The position numbers and the translations under genes are program-made. Shown one piece after another: positions 22,641-35,820 of a DNA stretch of 64,000 nt. Positions within the stretch are counted from its first letter, which is position 1. Every line of letters starts with the position of its first letter. This stretch comes from Gonatopus flavifemur (taxonomy: Eukaryota > Arthropoda > Insecta > Hymenoptera > Dryinidae). The stretch spans positions 41,036,001-41,100,000 of the forward strand of contig JAFFJZ010000001.1 in NCBI GenBank assembly GCA_018340375.1, written 5' to 3'. The notes under the pieces were generated by a model. The model ran no database searches and was not told the DNA's origin. It saw only the letters and a list, made by a program, of their open reading frames with translations.

Positions 22641-25600
22641 AATACATTTGCGCACAGAGTTTAAATTCAAATGTCACCTCACTCTTTGGACACAGTAGTA
22701 AGTGATCATTTTTGGACCAGTATTTTTGTTCCGTATCGTTTCCACAAATTCCGCAACTAATTTCATCCCAATCAGAAACAGAAGAAAAATCCAACTCCGA
22801 TCGATGAAACGTTCTTCATTTAATGTTTTGTCATTTTCGTTCCATATACTCTAGTCACGTTAGTCAACCGTACATTACGGTACACGATATGACACGTTAT
22901 TCCCTCACCCGCGACAAACGGAGCTTCAAATAAGTCTTCTCGGTTCCTTCTCCCACGTCCCATCGTGATACGAACGGTCAAAAAATGTACGAGAATTGGC
23001 CAAGAAATGGATATTTTTTTTTCCAGACTTTCACCTAAAGCCGAGAATGAGTGTATTACCTCACAGATATTGACCACGCCAGAAAACACGTAGCCCAATA
23101 AAACGTTCAAGACCGGGACTTAATTCGAAACAGCACGCGTCCGTTTCGATACGAATCGAGGCGAATTTTCTATCGATTCAACTTTTTTTCTACTTCAGAG
23201 TCTTGCGTTGTTTCCTCTACATACGTGTACGTACATGTGCACATATAAAATATAACGAACTCGATCAGAAGACTAGTAATAACATTCCATGAGTAATACA
23301 ATCGTAAAAATGATATTATATTTCATGACATGTGTTGGTGTACGTGTAGTTTAAAATATACGCGGTTGTGTATGTTCGCACGTGTGTAGGAAGCCCGATC
23401 GCTGTGGAATGAAACGAGATCATTTCATCAGTTTTCAATTTATCTGATATTCTGAATCTTTCTTCGATTTGTTTTGACACTGTATATCACAAGAATCCTC
23501 TTTATACAATAAAAGTTTTCATCGAAGGAAATGTCGATTGATTATATCTGTTCGGGAAACATTTGAGGAAAAATAACGGATGCATACCTACTACTCCAGT
23601 TGTGAATGTGCTTTTAGATTGATGAAATTCGAATTGGAATGCATTTGATTCTATTTCAAGTCCTTAAATTAATATGTGAATCCAGTTGAGAATTTGAAAA
23701 CAAAAAAAATGAAATAGAATTAAATTTAACGAAATATTTTCAATGATCGTGTCTGCATCACGTAACACAAAATATATAGAATCGAGCCGAGTGATTATGG
23801 TTGGATAGATTGCAATTCCAATAAACGCAGAATTATTGTGACAGATATGTTTATTCATTACACTTTCATCAGGTGGAATTCGCTCATCCGTGTAAGCATA
23901 ATCAATTGAATATTTCCGATTCAAGGAACATGCAATCGTTAATATGACGATAACAAGGATCATGTTATATAAATCGACGATTTACTATCGTACAACGTGA
24001 CATCGGTGTGAGCGAATCGATTAGAATTCCTTTTTGAATTCCACCATAACTTCAATTCCACAGCATGGATTCTCATTCTGCAACCCTAACGAGTAGATAC
24101 AGTCTTTGTTCGTATACTACTGCTTACAGATAAGTGAATTAATTCCGCATCGCATTCACCTGTTACAAGAGGAATACGATCATGGAACGTTCAAGAGACT
24201 ACGCCATTATACAGCTTGCGGTGGATCGAGGATATTCGAAATATCTCTGCAAATTCATGAGAATATAGAGATATGAACATTCAATTTGGATTGAGATTGA
24301 TAAACATGATAAGCGAGAGGAATATTCGTATCGAATCCTTTCCCTGCAACGGAAAATTAGATTTCAATACGATTATTCGATTGAATTACCGGTGTCGCGT
24401 CATAGAGATTACATGAAACTAATACATTCAATCGTATGCATACCCTTAATCAAAGATTCGATGAGGAAACCTTCAGAAAGGACGAGGAAGTTGGAATCGG
24501 GAAAATCCTCGATATCGGATTGTGTCCAAACGATCTAAGTTGAGCTTTTAATGTTCAGCGAGACGTCGCCCTGAGCTTATGCGATTAAATCTGAACCTAT
24601 AACGAGTTTTCAGCCGTTTCCATTTTATCGTGTACGTGAAGTTAATTGAATTAAATTTCAGCCGATATGAGAGGGAAGGAGAACGGCAAAAGCATATGGA
24701 ATGTTATCCCCCAAACTGTTAAAAGGATATACGACCGCTATATTTCCCAGGAAGCGGGTCACAAATATGATGGTGATTAAAGTCTCTCTCGAAATTCAAG
24801 AATGTCGTGATGAGTGATTTTCACATCTTGCATTCTGTCAATCTTCCCATTATATGAAAATCAACCTGAGAAGATACTTCCTTGACTTCCCGTACTTTTC
24901 GAAATATTCTTCATCTTCGTTCAAAATTACCGTGCTCGAGTAAAATGAACGCCTAAGAAGTTACAAGATAAGAGTCTCTCCTTATCGTTATTTCCAATCA
25001 AAGAGAAGCAAAAGGACTTGCGCCACTCAGTCGAAAGAGTACCGAGTCTCTTTGACTGAAAGAAAGTCTTGAATTCGGGACGTTGTACAGACGGATTCTT
25101 GGTTTTCTCTCGTCTTTGCAAATTTCATTTGTTCGTAAAGTCAAGTGACTTATTTTATTTGGTGATTCCTTTGAGTCGATGCAAACTTCTGAATTTGAAT
25201 CTCAAAGCGGATCCATATTTCGTTTCTTCATTCAAAAGATTTCAATTAACCTAAGTTTTTTAGTATCTGAAACATAAAGAGAGATGTACAGAAGAGAAAG
25301 AGATGTCACGGTGACTCGGTTTTCGAGCCCAAATGGGGATTTGAAAATTCCTTTCATTCCATTGTCGTAATCAACTTTATGAGTGGGTAAGCAGGATGTG
25401 CCAGTATAACTGCCGTTAAAGAGTGAAAAGGTCAGAGAAATTCTTGTTCAACGTGTAACAAAAAAAAAATACTGGTACAGAAATGTGAACGTAGCAAATA
25501 GAAAGAATTTGGCTTTGCACGAAGAAATATGGCATTCAAAGATATAAGAATTTTTCTTAGATTTTGTGGTGCTTCGGGATTCAATAACGAATATGTTTTG

Positions 25601-25817
25601 ATTGGTTTAAACAAAAGATTCTAGCAGGAAATTGATGATACGACGGTCTTCTCAGATGAAGAGGATTGGCTCTAATGGAAATTGAAGATTGTAATTATTC
25701 GAGAGAAGATGGTTCTATTAAGATGAACTAGATCTGTTCAATATTGGCCGTAAGAAGTAGGTCCTAACGGAAATAATCAGGATATGTAGCCATAAGACCA
25801 TAGAGTATAAGCTCAAA
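22641..25817. other. No gene seen
   Basis: About 3.2 kb. Frames up to about 99 codons on either strand, none with a recognisable domain. A small self-complementary patch TACGTGTACGTACATGTGCACAT lies near 23222-23245. No element edges recognised. Confidence 0.45.
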
Positions 25818-26050
25818 CACTGAAAGAATTCTGTTGTAAAAATTACCTTCAAATTTCAGTAATCGAAGGACAAGTGAAAATTCTTCAAAAAATTACTGTG
25901 CAGCTCATAAAAATGAGTGAATTTTTGAACAGTTGAGAGTGATATTTTCTCAAAGTTTTACAGAATGCACAGTGATATTTTGAAAAATTTCCACTTGTCC
26001 CTCGATCACTGGAATTTCACGGTAATTTTTCAAATAGAATTCTTTCAATG
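25818..26050. mobile_element. Foldback MITE, CACTGAAAGAATTCT ends
   Basis: The element is 233 bp. It starts CACTGAAAGAATTCTGTTG and ends AGAATTCTTTCAATG, flanked by AA on both sides (25816-25817 and 26051-26052). The arms pair over most of their length (CGAAGGACAAGTG against CACTTGTCCCTCG, ATTACTGTGCA against TGCACAGTGAT). Confidence 0.75.
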
Positions 26051-26077
26051 AATGAACAACTCTCAAACGGATTATTA

Positions 26078-26520
26078 CACTTAGAAAAAAATAAAAGTGC
26101 CATTAACCACCACGCGTAGTTGAAGAATTTATGAATGAATCAACGAATTTTCAGTTAAAATGACTTGGGAATTGTAGACTCGACTATGCCACTCTTCATT
26201 GTTTCAAACATATCACTTGATTTTATGAACCAATGTGTGTCAACGTCAACAAATCACAGAAGAAGTTTCATTCAAAATCTCACGTAGTTGAGTCAACCTC
26301 GCAGGCAATCAATGCTTCGTTATTTTGTGTCAAATGTATATGGATACTTGACGGAAACTATTTTCCATTGTCCCAATCATTCACGTAGTTGACTCAACAG
26401 AGTCGGCCAACCTGGGGAATGATTCAATGCAACCTCCAGAGTTGGTTCAACGTATTTAATCTCCTGGCGTAGTTGAGTCAACTGCGTTTTCGTTCAATTC
26501 ACTAAGCCTTTTTCTCAGTG
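26078..26520. mobile_element. 443-bp element, CACTTAGAAAAAA ends, with internal repeats
   Basis: It starts CACTTAGAAAAAAATAAAAG and ends CCTTTTTCTCAGTG. TA is duplicated (26076-26077 and 26521-26522). Inside, the word CGTAGTTGAGTCAAC or a close variant occurs four times in the same direction (about 26112, 26283, 26384, 26466). No coding. Confidence 0.7.
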
Positions 26521-26929
26521 TATCTATTCTTTCAACATGTAAGAAAATTATCTCAAAATATAACAATTATCTATAAATTTTTCACGTACCCATGATTATA
26601 TTCTTTACTAACACCAAATATAAATATATGCATATAATTTCTTATATATAAGAGAAAAGCTGGAATCAAGCTGATTGTGGGGAATCCTTTGTTCGTGTCG
26701 ATAGGCCTCAGTTTTCCCAATCGTCATTACTCTCCTCGGGTATCCTCAGATTATATAATTTAATTCCGAAACGGGACGTTCTTTGGACCTGTTTCTTCTC
26801 TATTTTCTTCCTGGAGTCAACCCTTTTCTATTTCTCTTTATCAGATTTTTGTATTACGATCGATCAACATGACAATAATTGCACTGGCAACAGAATGAGG
26901 CACAGTCATTTAGTAACAGCTCGCTATGG
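26521..26929. other. No gene seen
   Basis: AT-rich spacer before the LINE; no features recognised. Confidence 0.4.
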
Positions 26930-29580
26930 TCGCCTAGAACTCAAATGAACTTTTCAGAATCGAATATCGATGAAATTTCAACAAGCTGTCTGACGCATTG
27001 CACGAAGCGTGCCGTGAAACAGGTATGATTAAAACAGTTAGTCGTTTCAAGCCAAGAACACCAGGGTGCCGGTGGTTCGATTCGGAATGTACTGAAGCGA
27101 AATCGGTCTACAGGGAAGCGTTGAAGCGATGTCGTCATTCGAACTTTTCCGCGATTACTGTTGCGGTAATGCTACATGCTAAGAAACATTATAGTAGTCA
27201 ATTCTGGAAATGAAGAAGAATCGGTATGAAGGTAAACTGAAAGATGATCTAGCCAATGTCAGCAATGCTGGTGCATTTTGGCAGGCTGTTAACGCATTTG
27301 AAAAAATTTTTCACAGGTATTTATCAAATAAGAGAGAAGCTTGAGCTGACACTGACGGGAGTTGAGCAACCAGAGTGGGATGGTGATTACACCCTTGGCG
27401 AACTACAGAGATGTTTGAAAAGCTTGAAGAATGGAAAAGCACCGGGGGTGGATAGCCTCCTCAACGAATGCTATAAAAATTTGCCAATGAACCGGCAATT
27501 GTATCTGCTGTCATTATTCAATAACATCCTCAGAAGAGAGATAACTCCAACTATATGGCCAACAACGTTACTCTCAATGATTCATAAAAAAGGGAATGAT
27601 AATGACCCGAATAACTATCGAAGCATTGCTCTAATTTGCAACATAGCGAAACTGTTCACAACATTGCTCCGAGATCGTCTCTATAAATGGGTTGAAAATG
27701 CTAAAATACTCCCGGAGTGTCAAGCTGGCTTTCGTAAATCTAGGGGCAGCCTCGATAATTTATTTGTATTCATGGCAACCGTGCAAACACAACTGAGATG
27801 GAAGGGACGTATATGCATTAGTTATTGACTTTAAAAGAGCTTTCGACTCGGTCAAGCACAACATCCTATGGACAAAGTTACTCTCTCTAGGAATTAGTGC
27901 AAAGTACATTCGGATAATCAAAAGAGTCTATGATGCGGCATCTGCGCAAGTGGAACAAAGAGGTTCGTGCTCTGAGAAATTTGATATCACTGGAGGTGTC
28001 CTACAGGGGGAATCTCTCAGCCCCCTACTCTTTGCGTTGTTCTTGGCCGACTTCGAAGACTTTTTTAGGAAGAAGGGCTGCGAGGGCTTATTCATAGATA
28101 ACTTAATCGATGTTCTGATGCTTCTGTATGCTGACGACCTGGTGATATTTGCTCAAACTCCAGTGGATCCAAAGAAAAAACTCAACATCTTGAAGGAATA
28201 TTGTGGAGCTAACGGACTCACGCTGAATCCCACTAAAACGAAAATAATTCCTTTCAATCAAACTGCTAACATCAGGATACCACGAAAGCAAATATACTAC
28301 CACGGTCGTGAGCAGATAGAAGTAGTAGGCGCAACCGACTACTTGGGTATTGAATTCAGGAGCTCGACGCTGGGGCTTGGTGCAGCTGAAAAAAGTATTA
28401 AAAAAGCGCGAATCGCATCGGGAGCAGTTCTCTCAATTTTGTGTAAAAGTAAATCTGATGCCTGGTCTACTAAGGTAAGCCTCTTTCACTCAATGATCAG
28501 TTCCACGTTGCTCTATGGGGCACCTGTATGGGGAATAAGATATCTGGACAAAATAGAGTCTATTCAAACAGAATATTACAAGAAACTATTATCCCTACCC
28601 AGACCCACCCCAGGTTACGCTCTGAGGCTGGAGTTGGGAGTCCCGCAGGTGGCTCCCGCAGGTGATAATAAAAATAATGAAAATGGAACAAGAACGGCTG
28701 CCTAAGATTTGCTTCCTCCGCTTATTTGAGCTGGCAAAAATGAATAAAGGGGATCAAAGATACAACTGGGCACTACAAGTGAGAAACTTCCTGGAGTCAA
28801 TTGACTTCCTGGAGCTCTGGGAAAACTTAGAGGTGACACTTTGGGAGTCGAAGGAGGAGGAGGTATTCCGTGCGTATGCGAACAAACTCAGATCTACCGA
28901 CATCAGGAGATATAGTAATCCTAAACTCTGTCAGAATATAATGTCAATTGAACCTATAATGCAGCCGGCAACTTACCTCACCCTTCGATGCCCAGCAGAA
29001 TGGCAAAGGATTGTTGCTAACTTGAGAATGACAAACAATTTAGAATGGAGATTAAGAATAAATACCTTAACCTACAGCATCAAAAGCAATGCGACTTGTC
29101 TGCTCTGTGAATTCCGAGTAACTGAAACGGTAGAGCATATTCTGATTGAATGCCCATTTTACCAGCCGCTCCGAAGCCAATATTTCACTATGAAAACAAT
29201 TAACGAGCTCCTGACGATTACTAATAAGAAAGAACTGGGAATAGTGTATAAATTTATAAAAAATGCGTTGTCCATCAGATCATTTGTACTCGCAGAATAG
29301 TATCTTTGAGGCATATCATACGTGTAACCGATTGAATGGCGGTCTGATCCAGCGATGTAATATTAACTCTTAGCATCATTGTAAACATTATTGTTTCATT
29401 ATTATCATCGGTACTATTGTTACTGCCATTATTATTATTATATTTTTTATGATTTCGAGAATTTCAAACATTATGGTATTACATTGAGAGCTAAATCAAG
29501 TGTACCCCTTGCTATAAGGGATCGAATTCCTTTTATGAGCAATAAATACATACAAACATACATACATACATGCATTCAAA
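26930..29580 (+). mobile_element. 5'-truncated non-LTR retrotransposon (LINE)
   Basis: A reverse-transcriptase ORF relic is followed by a 3' UTR of about 240 bases and a tail of TACA repeats (29543-29575: AATACATACAAACATACATA). No endonuclease domain and no ORF1 precede the RT, so the copy is 5'-truncated, as is common for LINEs. The 5' edge is a guess from where recognisable protein starts. The C-terminal CCHC finger suggests a jockey/R1/I-type group, but I cannot name the clade. Confidence 0.75.
26974..29300 (+). pseudogene. LINE reverse transcriptase, frameshifted
   Basis: This would copy element RNA into DNA at a target nick. Readable blocks in order: a linker after the missing endonuclease (WFDSECTEAKSVYREALKR, 27070-27130); LKNGKAPGVDSL and NNYRSIALICNIAKLF (27427-27660); QAGFRKSRGSLDNLF (27722-27766); motif A DFKRAFDSVKH (27827-27859); motif B GGVLQGESLSPLLFALF (27983 on); the catalytic YADD at 28127-28138; NPTKTKII and YLGIEF; a thumb region; and a C-terminal CX2CX9HX4C finger (CLLCEFRVTETVEHILIEC, 29096-29152). 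Lesions: stop after QFWK at 27211, frameshift near 27815 just before motif A, and a frameshift near 28641-28664 caused by an apparent 13-bp tandem duplication. Catalytic residues look intact, but the protein cannot be made in one piece. Confidence 0.85.
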
Positions 29581-29759
29581 GTTTTATTCTGTGTTATTAA
29601 CGGGATACTAGCGATGGTACCAAACCTCTCTTTCTATCGTATAGGCGTGTCCTTTTCTATCCAACGTGCTCTGTTGGTAAGCGCTAGTGACCCCTTAATG
29701 ATCATGTGCTCATATAACCTTAAATCTGCTGAAAAATGTATCTTCTCAAACGTATCTTA

Positions 29760-29966
29760 ATCAAGACATCTTTCAGAAATCTTTCCAAGACTCCTCAAAG
29801 AATCTCTCTCTTTAAGAATTCTTGGATAACGTTCCTGAAGATCTCTAAATTGAGTATTCTGTTGAAAATTTTCCACCAGATGTCTTTCCAACATTTCTAG
29901 AAGATATATTTAAGAACTCTTCAAGAACGTTCCTCAAGATCTCTCAGTTAAGTATTCTTTCAGATA
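29760..29966. repeat. Two degenerate ~105-bp tandem units
   Basis: Unit 1 (about 29762-29866) and unit 2 (about 29876-29966) share AGAYRTCTTTC, TTTAAGAAYTCTT, AACGTTCCTSAAGATCTCT and GTATTCTKT in the same order. Low-copy, diverged; function unknown. Confidence 0.5.
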
Positions 29967-32900
29967 TCTTGAGGAATTGAAATGTTAGTTGGGCAACAAG
30001 TCTAGTAATTTATGATAGAAAATTTATGATAAAAAATTAATTCAAAGTGACTGAATTTTGAATGACTGTGATCCTGAAAACTTCCAGAACACAAAACAGA
30101 AGATGAATCTGTATTATCCTCCCAAAGATCGATCTCCCTTCGACTCCACGAATGACATGAAATTTATTATTCAATTCATTTCAATGTGTGAAAATCGCCA
30201 TTTCCAAGATACTCGTTTTTTCAAAAGATCGTATTTTGAACCAAAATTTACCACATGAAATATTGACTCGAAATTCCTTGAACAATGTAATATGGATTTA
30301 CTGCTACCGATTCTTGAACAGAATCGATTCGATTTTATAGAAAAATCATTCCGTTTCCATTGATGTCTGTGGAATGTCGATATGTTTTCCATATAAATTT
30401 CCCATGAAAGAGAATTGATTCTGTCAAGAATATGGAAGTGCAAGGATGCGCGAGAATTTTGCGACATCCTGTGCACCTCTTAGCGATGTTGATTCTTGGA
30501 TAGAATCGATTTTCTTCCCTTTTGTGGAAAAAATTATATAGTTTACACAGGTCTGTGTGAAATATAGATAAGAATTCGATATATCCTCCATAAACCAGCT
30601 GTATGGAGAATCTTACATAACAGATCCACACACACACACTTACAGGAATCGCATTCTTCCGACGTTTTGAAGAATTTATACGAGGCAAAATATCGTCTTC
30701 TGGATAATTAATTTCCGTTTTTGTCGGATTACATTTTTACTCTGTTGGAACGAATTCGGACAAAAATGAGCATAAAAATGTCATTGTACTACGCAATTTA
30801 TGAAACACTTGGATCAACCATGCCAAAATATGTCCCGATTATTTCTAAACCTAGTGAAAATCTGGATGGCAATTTCAGTTTCCAGAACTGAAATGATACA
30901 AAAAAATTTTTTGGAATATGTATGGCAGACCAGTTTTACTTCTATAAAGCAACACTGTTAGAAGAATTCTTGAATCTAATAGAAGATTTCTCGTGAAACT
31001 CAATATTCCCATATCAAATTCAATAAAATTCTTGAATTTAATATGACTTATAAACTCAATAAAATTTTTATTAAAACGTGAGAAATTAATTACCAAAACT
31101 TAAGACAGATATACTTTTTTACAATGAATATAAAAATACAAAATATGAATGTGGATCAGTCACGAGTTGGTTCTTCAATTATTTTCAGATTTTGATAAAT
31201 TCACAAACATGGAAATTCCAAAATGCCGTATCCCAGCGAATACGAAAGATATTCGAGCAAACTCAACGGCATTGACAAGGGCAAAGCTCATACTCTGGAT
31301 TGATGTTTACAGTTTTTTAAGTAACAGAATAAGTTCGATGCTACATGAGCTCAAATGTAGGCTAAAATCTCGGTCTTTGTATTTTCAGGTTAGGATATCT
31401 CGAAAACCAGAGCTAATCGAGAGATTTGAACCTCGGATTCGAATTCAGCGGACCAAAAACCCCCGGAAAATTAAATCCCGGTTTTCGAACCAATGGGGCA
31501 CCCTAATTAGATGTCATGACGGATGAATTCTTGAAGAACTTACAAATTATTTCTCATCAACATATAAGGAACATGGAAGAAATATAAGGTTTCCCATACC
31601 GATTTTCTCTCATGCAGCGTTACAAAATTATTCAATGTGTAAATTCATTCCTGCTAGGATACGAATTCCAATTGCACTCGTTAATTTAAATAATCGAGTC
31701 GAAGGATCATTCAAATATTTCAAAAAGCTTGAAGTATATTCAATCCAAGAGATCCCAACATTGGTAGCAATTTTGAACCTGATTGGCAATTCAGCTTCAT
31801 ATCGCAACAATCTGATTTGTTATACATTGGCAGGTAGTAATATCCAATATCTACCCCAATACTTCATAAACTGACCATTAGATAATTCAACTTCATGTAT
31901 ATATGTAAATGTAATCACAGGGATTATATCAATGACGAACTCCAGTGCCAGTTGAAACAAACTTGTGCGTGACGAGAGATAATTATTGATCTAAAATAAA
32001 GGGCTTAGATTATTTCGAATGAGTTTTAATTACGCGAGGATAATAAATTTATTTACAATGAATCTAGGTACATTTTAATGGGAACACGTTCTCGTATACG
32101 CAGCACAACTTTAGATACCTGTTGATGAATAATCGATGATATACATACACTGATATCAATATTAATTGCTGCACTTCGATTAATGGTAGATTGCAATTCG
32201 AACAGGACTCGAGGTAAGATGCCTTGGAAAAACTCAAATTGACTGCAACTCTGATAAGTTTAATCATATGTCGGGAATGGAAAGAAGGGTAATAAAAATG
32301 AGATGAGACAGTAGTCACAATGAGCATGGATCGATTATGAAATGAGAGAATACATCCGGTCTCTGATGGAAGAGAATTCCTATTGGCGACACCCCTTTTG
32401 GAACACTGTTCTTTTTTTGTTTTTATCACGAAAAAAATATGAGTTCATTGAAATACTTGGAGGTCTAGAGTTCCCTAAAGTACGCTCATCTTAGAGCTAC
32501 TACACATCTTATTCCTATAAATCAAAGCGATCGATTCTCTTTGAGTCAACATTTTTCACAAATCATTACTAAGCTTTGTGTTCACAATTTTATAAAAAGA
32601 ATAATGTCCAGCGTTGTTTCAGACCAAGTACCTCTCAATTAAAATGTGTTAATCCATGAATAAATAAAATGGTTCGTATTTTTTCGCCGCTCGACAGCGA
32701 CAGTATCATGTAAAAATTGTGGGCGACATAACGTTAGAAGTCGGATTGCACGTCCAAAGGGAATCCATTGCCATGGTCTGTGTGTGTGTGTGTGTATATA
32801 TAATGGCACGCTTCTGAGCCGCTGTAAAGATCCGGTTGAGAGATAATGCCACGCGCGTAGGGCGCTCGATAATAATCTGGGTATTGCTTCTGCGTAAGTT

Positions 32901-34584
32901 GTGCATCCGAATGGCGCGTCTAGGTACACTCGAGCGATACGTGGGATCGGATAATTGGCATTCAGCCCCTGTACCTGCTACGGATACGCGGATACATGTA
33001 TGTATATATATATATATATGTATGTATATGTAACTATGATTCCTCTTGTCGGTCGGTCGACTGAACCTATCCAACTCTACGATCTCTCTCTTTGGAAGTG
33101 ACTAGCCGCCGCTTTCGCCGACATACGACAAACGTAAAAGTACGGCCTTTGCTTTCCAACCAATCTGCCGTTCTCGTCGTCCTTGTCGTCTACCGATACC
33201 AATACACCCGACATGTACAGGGACCGACATCGGGATCCCCGGGATAGGGGTTTCAGATACAAGTGCACAAATGCTATGCACTTTCGATACTTCTAAGATA
33301 TATACTAGAGCCGCTTACTACTTCCCATATTGTTTCGCCCATAGTTATACGTATGTTCTTCAACTTATCTTTTTCACTCAAGTGGGAAAAGAGATACACT
33401 CGAACAGATAAACAAAAATTAAACAGGGAAGCTTGTATTTTGAAGCATCTGGCTCATACAGAAATATATATATGTTTTGATGACTAAAAGCAATATTCAG
33501 AGAGAATAATCCATCTTCGTACAAACGAACAAGTGTCCAACGATACTGCAATATCTAACAACACTTGAGTCGCTTTGTTGGAAAATTATTGAGAATAAGA
33601 CTTGTGGAGATTTTGTCAATTATTGCGTCGACATCAGCACTTTGTTCCATTATCACGGATAAATCTGAACAACGAGAGCACAGCGACATTCTATTGCAGG
33701 TGGAATATCCTGTTCTTGTTCATTCAATAACACAATTCATGATACGTAATCCACAAGAAAAAATGTTTTCATGCGACTATAAACGAGAATTTGGTTTGAA
33801 ATGTTGGATGTTTATCCGATTTTGAAATCAAAACATGCCAAAATGCAACTCAATCCTCGTTTAATTCATCTACGATACGTGATGAGACGTATCTTTTTGC
33901 GAATAAATTTTCTTCGTGTGGTTTTTGTTCTTATCAATTGTTGTTACATCTGGGAGCATAAAAAATCAAGATCTAAACGTATGAGCGACGTAAATGTATC
34001 GTCATAAAAACATAGCAATTTATCTTCCGTTTTTAGCTTTACGTTTACGTCATTTGTTTGCCCAAGTCTTGATAAATTGACCATCACCGGAGGGACTATT
34101 GCGAATCTGCCACATAAAATTGAACGTAACGGATGCTCTTTCTTCTTGAGGTGAATTGACTTTATTTACGTGTGAATGAAAATGGTATATGAGGGTGTCT
34201 ATTGACTCACACATGACGATCAGATGAAAAAACACAATCCGAGTAAGAAAAAATAGGAAGTTTAGCGCTGATGCAGCTGTGTTCACATTCTAAACAATGT
34301 ATGGTTGAATTCGAAATCTGGTCAGTAACACTGGTAAACTCTCTCCGTCAATCGTTATAGATGATTTGAGGATTCCAGAAAGTCGAAGTTGAGGAATTTG
34401 AAAGCATTTGAGAAGTTTGAATAGAATTGCCACGATCTGGAGATTCTGACGGGATTGACGAATCACAAATTCGCGTTGGATAGAATGATCAATGAGATGC
34501 ATCGGATTTCCAGGTTGTGGAAACCCTGTTGAAGCACGAAAATGTCCAGGAGAAGTTTCACTGGACGTTATACATACTTTTCTA
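29967..34584. other. No gene seen; simple repeats
   Basis: About 4.6 kb. The stretch 32690-33250 is less AT-rich than its surroundings and holds (TG)n at 32779-32794 and (AT)n near 33003-33019, but I see no coding domain. Frames of 100-125 codons at 30335-30688, 31149-31526 and 32064-32429 resemble nothing known. Confidence 0.4.
32776..32802. repeat. (TG)n-(TA)n microsatellite
   Basis: A run of TG dinucleotides passing into TATATA. Confidence 0.85.
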
Positions 34585-35818
34585 TTAGGTGTACAATCTT
34601 GCTTCCGCTGTTTTTTCCCAAAATTTGAGGCTTTATTCTCAAGCTAGCCACTACTTTTCCTCATCCTTTTGGCAATTGTCGGATCCCATCTCGGAAAAAC
34701 GATGTATGTTTTGAGGCGAACCACGAATCGATCCATTCTTCAACTTCTTCATAAGAATGAAAATGCTGATCACTCAGGCTGTGTGCGATCGATCGGAATA
34801 AATGGTAGTCGGAAGGAGCAATGTCTGGAGAGTATGGTGGATGGGGTAAGACTTCCCATTTTGGTGTTTCTAAATATGTCTCGACCGGTTTTGAGACATG
34901 TGACCGAACATTATCATTTTGGAGGATAAGTTTATCGTGTCTTCCTTGGTACTGTAGCTGTTTCTCCTTCAATGCTCGGCTCAAACGTATCAACTGCGTT
35001 CGATATCGATCCCCTGTAATGGTTTAGCTCATAATACACGCCACCGAGCTGATCCCACCAAATGCAGAGTATAACCTTGACACCATAAATATTTGGTTTA
35101 GCCGTCGCCATGGGGACATGCCGGGGCATTCCCCAAAATTTTCTGCGCTCGGGATTATCGTAGTGGATTCATTCTTCGTCGCGGGTCACAATGCGATGTG
35201 AAAACCCCTTTCGATTCTGTCTTTGAGGCAGCTGTTTGCGAGTAAAGAAACGTCGTTCAACATCCCTTGGCTTCAATTCATACGGAACCCAATTCCCCTG
35301 TTCCTGAATCATTCACATGGCTCTGAGGCGTTTCAAAATGGTTTTTTGAGTTACTTCCAATGATTCTGCCAATTCTCCTTGCGTTTGGCACGAGTCTTCA
35401 TCAAGTAATGCCTCCAATTCGGAATCTTCGAAAATTTTCTCTCTTCCACGGTCATGTCGGTCCTCGACATTAAAATCACCCTTTTCGAAACGTTGAAACC
35501 ATTCACGACACGTTCTTTCGCTCGAAGCAGCCTCACCGTGAGTACTTGAGAGCATTCGATGAGCCTCAGCCGCAGTTCTCTTCAAATGAAAGCAGAAAAT
35601 CAGAACTTCCCGCAAATGACGAGAATCCGGCTCAAAAACTGACATCTTCGATCGAGTGAAAATTTATGATGTAATCAAAAATTCACTAATATGACGATGT
35701 TGTTATGTTGACACATGTCCAACCTTACTGTGTGACATTCATTACCTAACCTATTTCGACCGCCACCTACCGACGCAACCGTGTATTGTAAACGGTAGAA
35801 ACAAAGTTGTACACCTAA
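34585..35818 (-). mobile_element. mariner element, Hsmar1-like (cecropia-type), dead
   Basis: The element is 1234 bp. Inverted ends begin TTAGGTGTACAA, identical for 12 bases and then diverging. TA is duplicated (34583-34584 and 35819-35820). It carries a decayed transposase on the minus strand. Confidence 0.9.
34626..35645 (-). pseudogene. Hsmar1-like mariner transposase relic
   Basis: Minus strand, ATG at 35645 (MSVFEPDSRHLREVLIFCFHL). N-terminal HTH (AAEAHRMLSSTHGEA, CREWFQRFEKGDF), second HTH (CQTQGELAESLEVTQKTI), WVPYEL, the first Asp in VTRDEE, the second in LILQNDNVRSH and the third in SPDIAPSDYHLF with 34 residues between. The close resemblance to the Hsmar1/SETMAR transposase group is from recall of family motifs. 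Lesions: TGA after RLRAM near 35310; TGA in place of the Trp of the first catalytic motif near 35166; a frameshift near 35020-35050 between the VYYEL segment and the IRLSRALKEK segment; and TGA near 34661 with a degraded C-terminus, so the end coordinate is approximate. All three Asp residues survive, yet the protein is not producible. Confidence 0.88.
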
Positions 35819-35820
35819 TA

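Noticed and set aside
32690..33250. Possible host exon in a GC-richer stretch
   Set aside because: Several frames are open for 60-120 codons, but none keeps a domain and the region includes TG/TA microsatellites.
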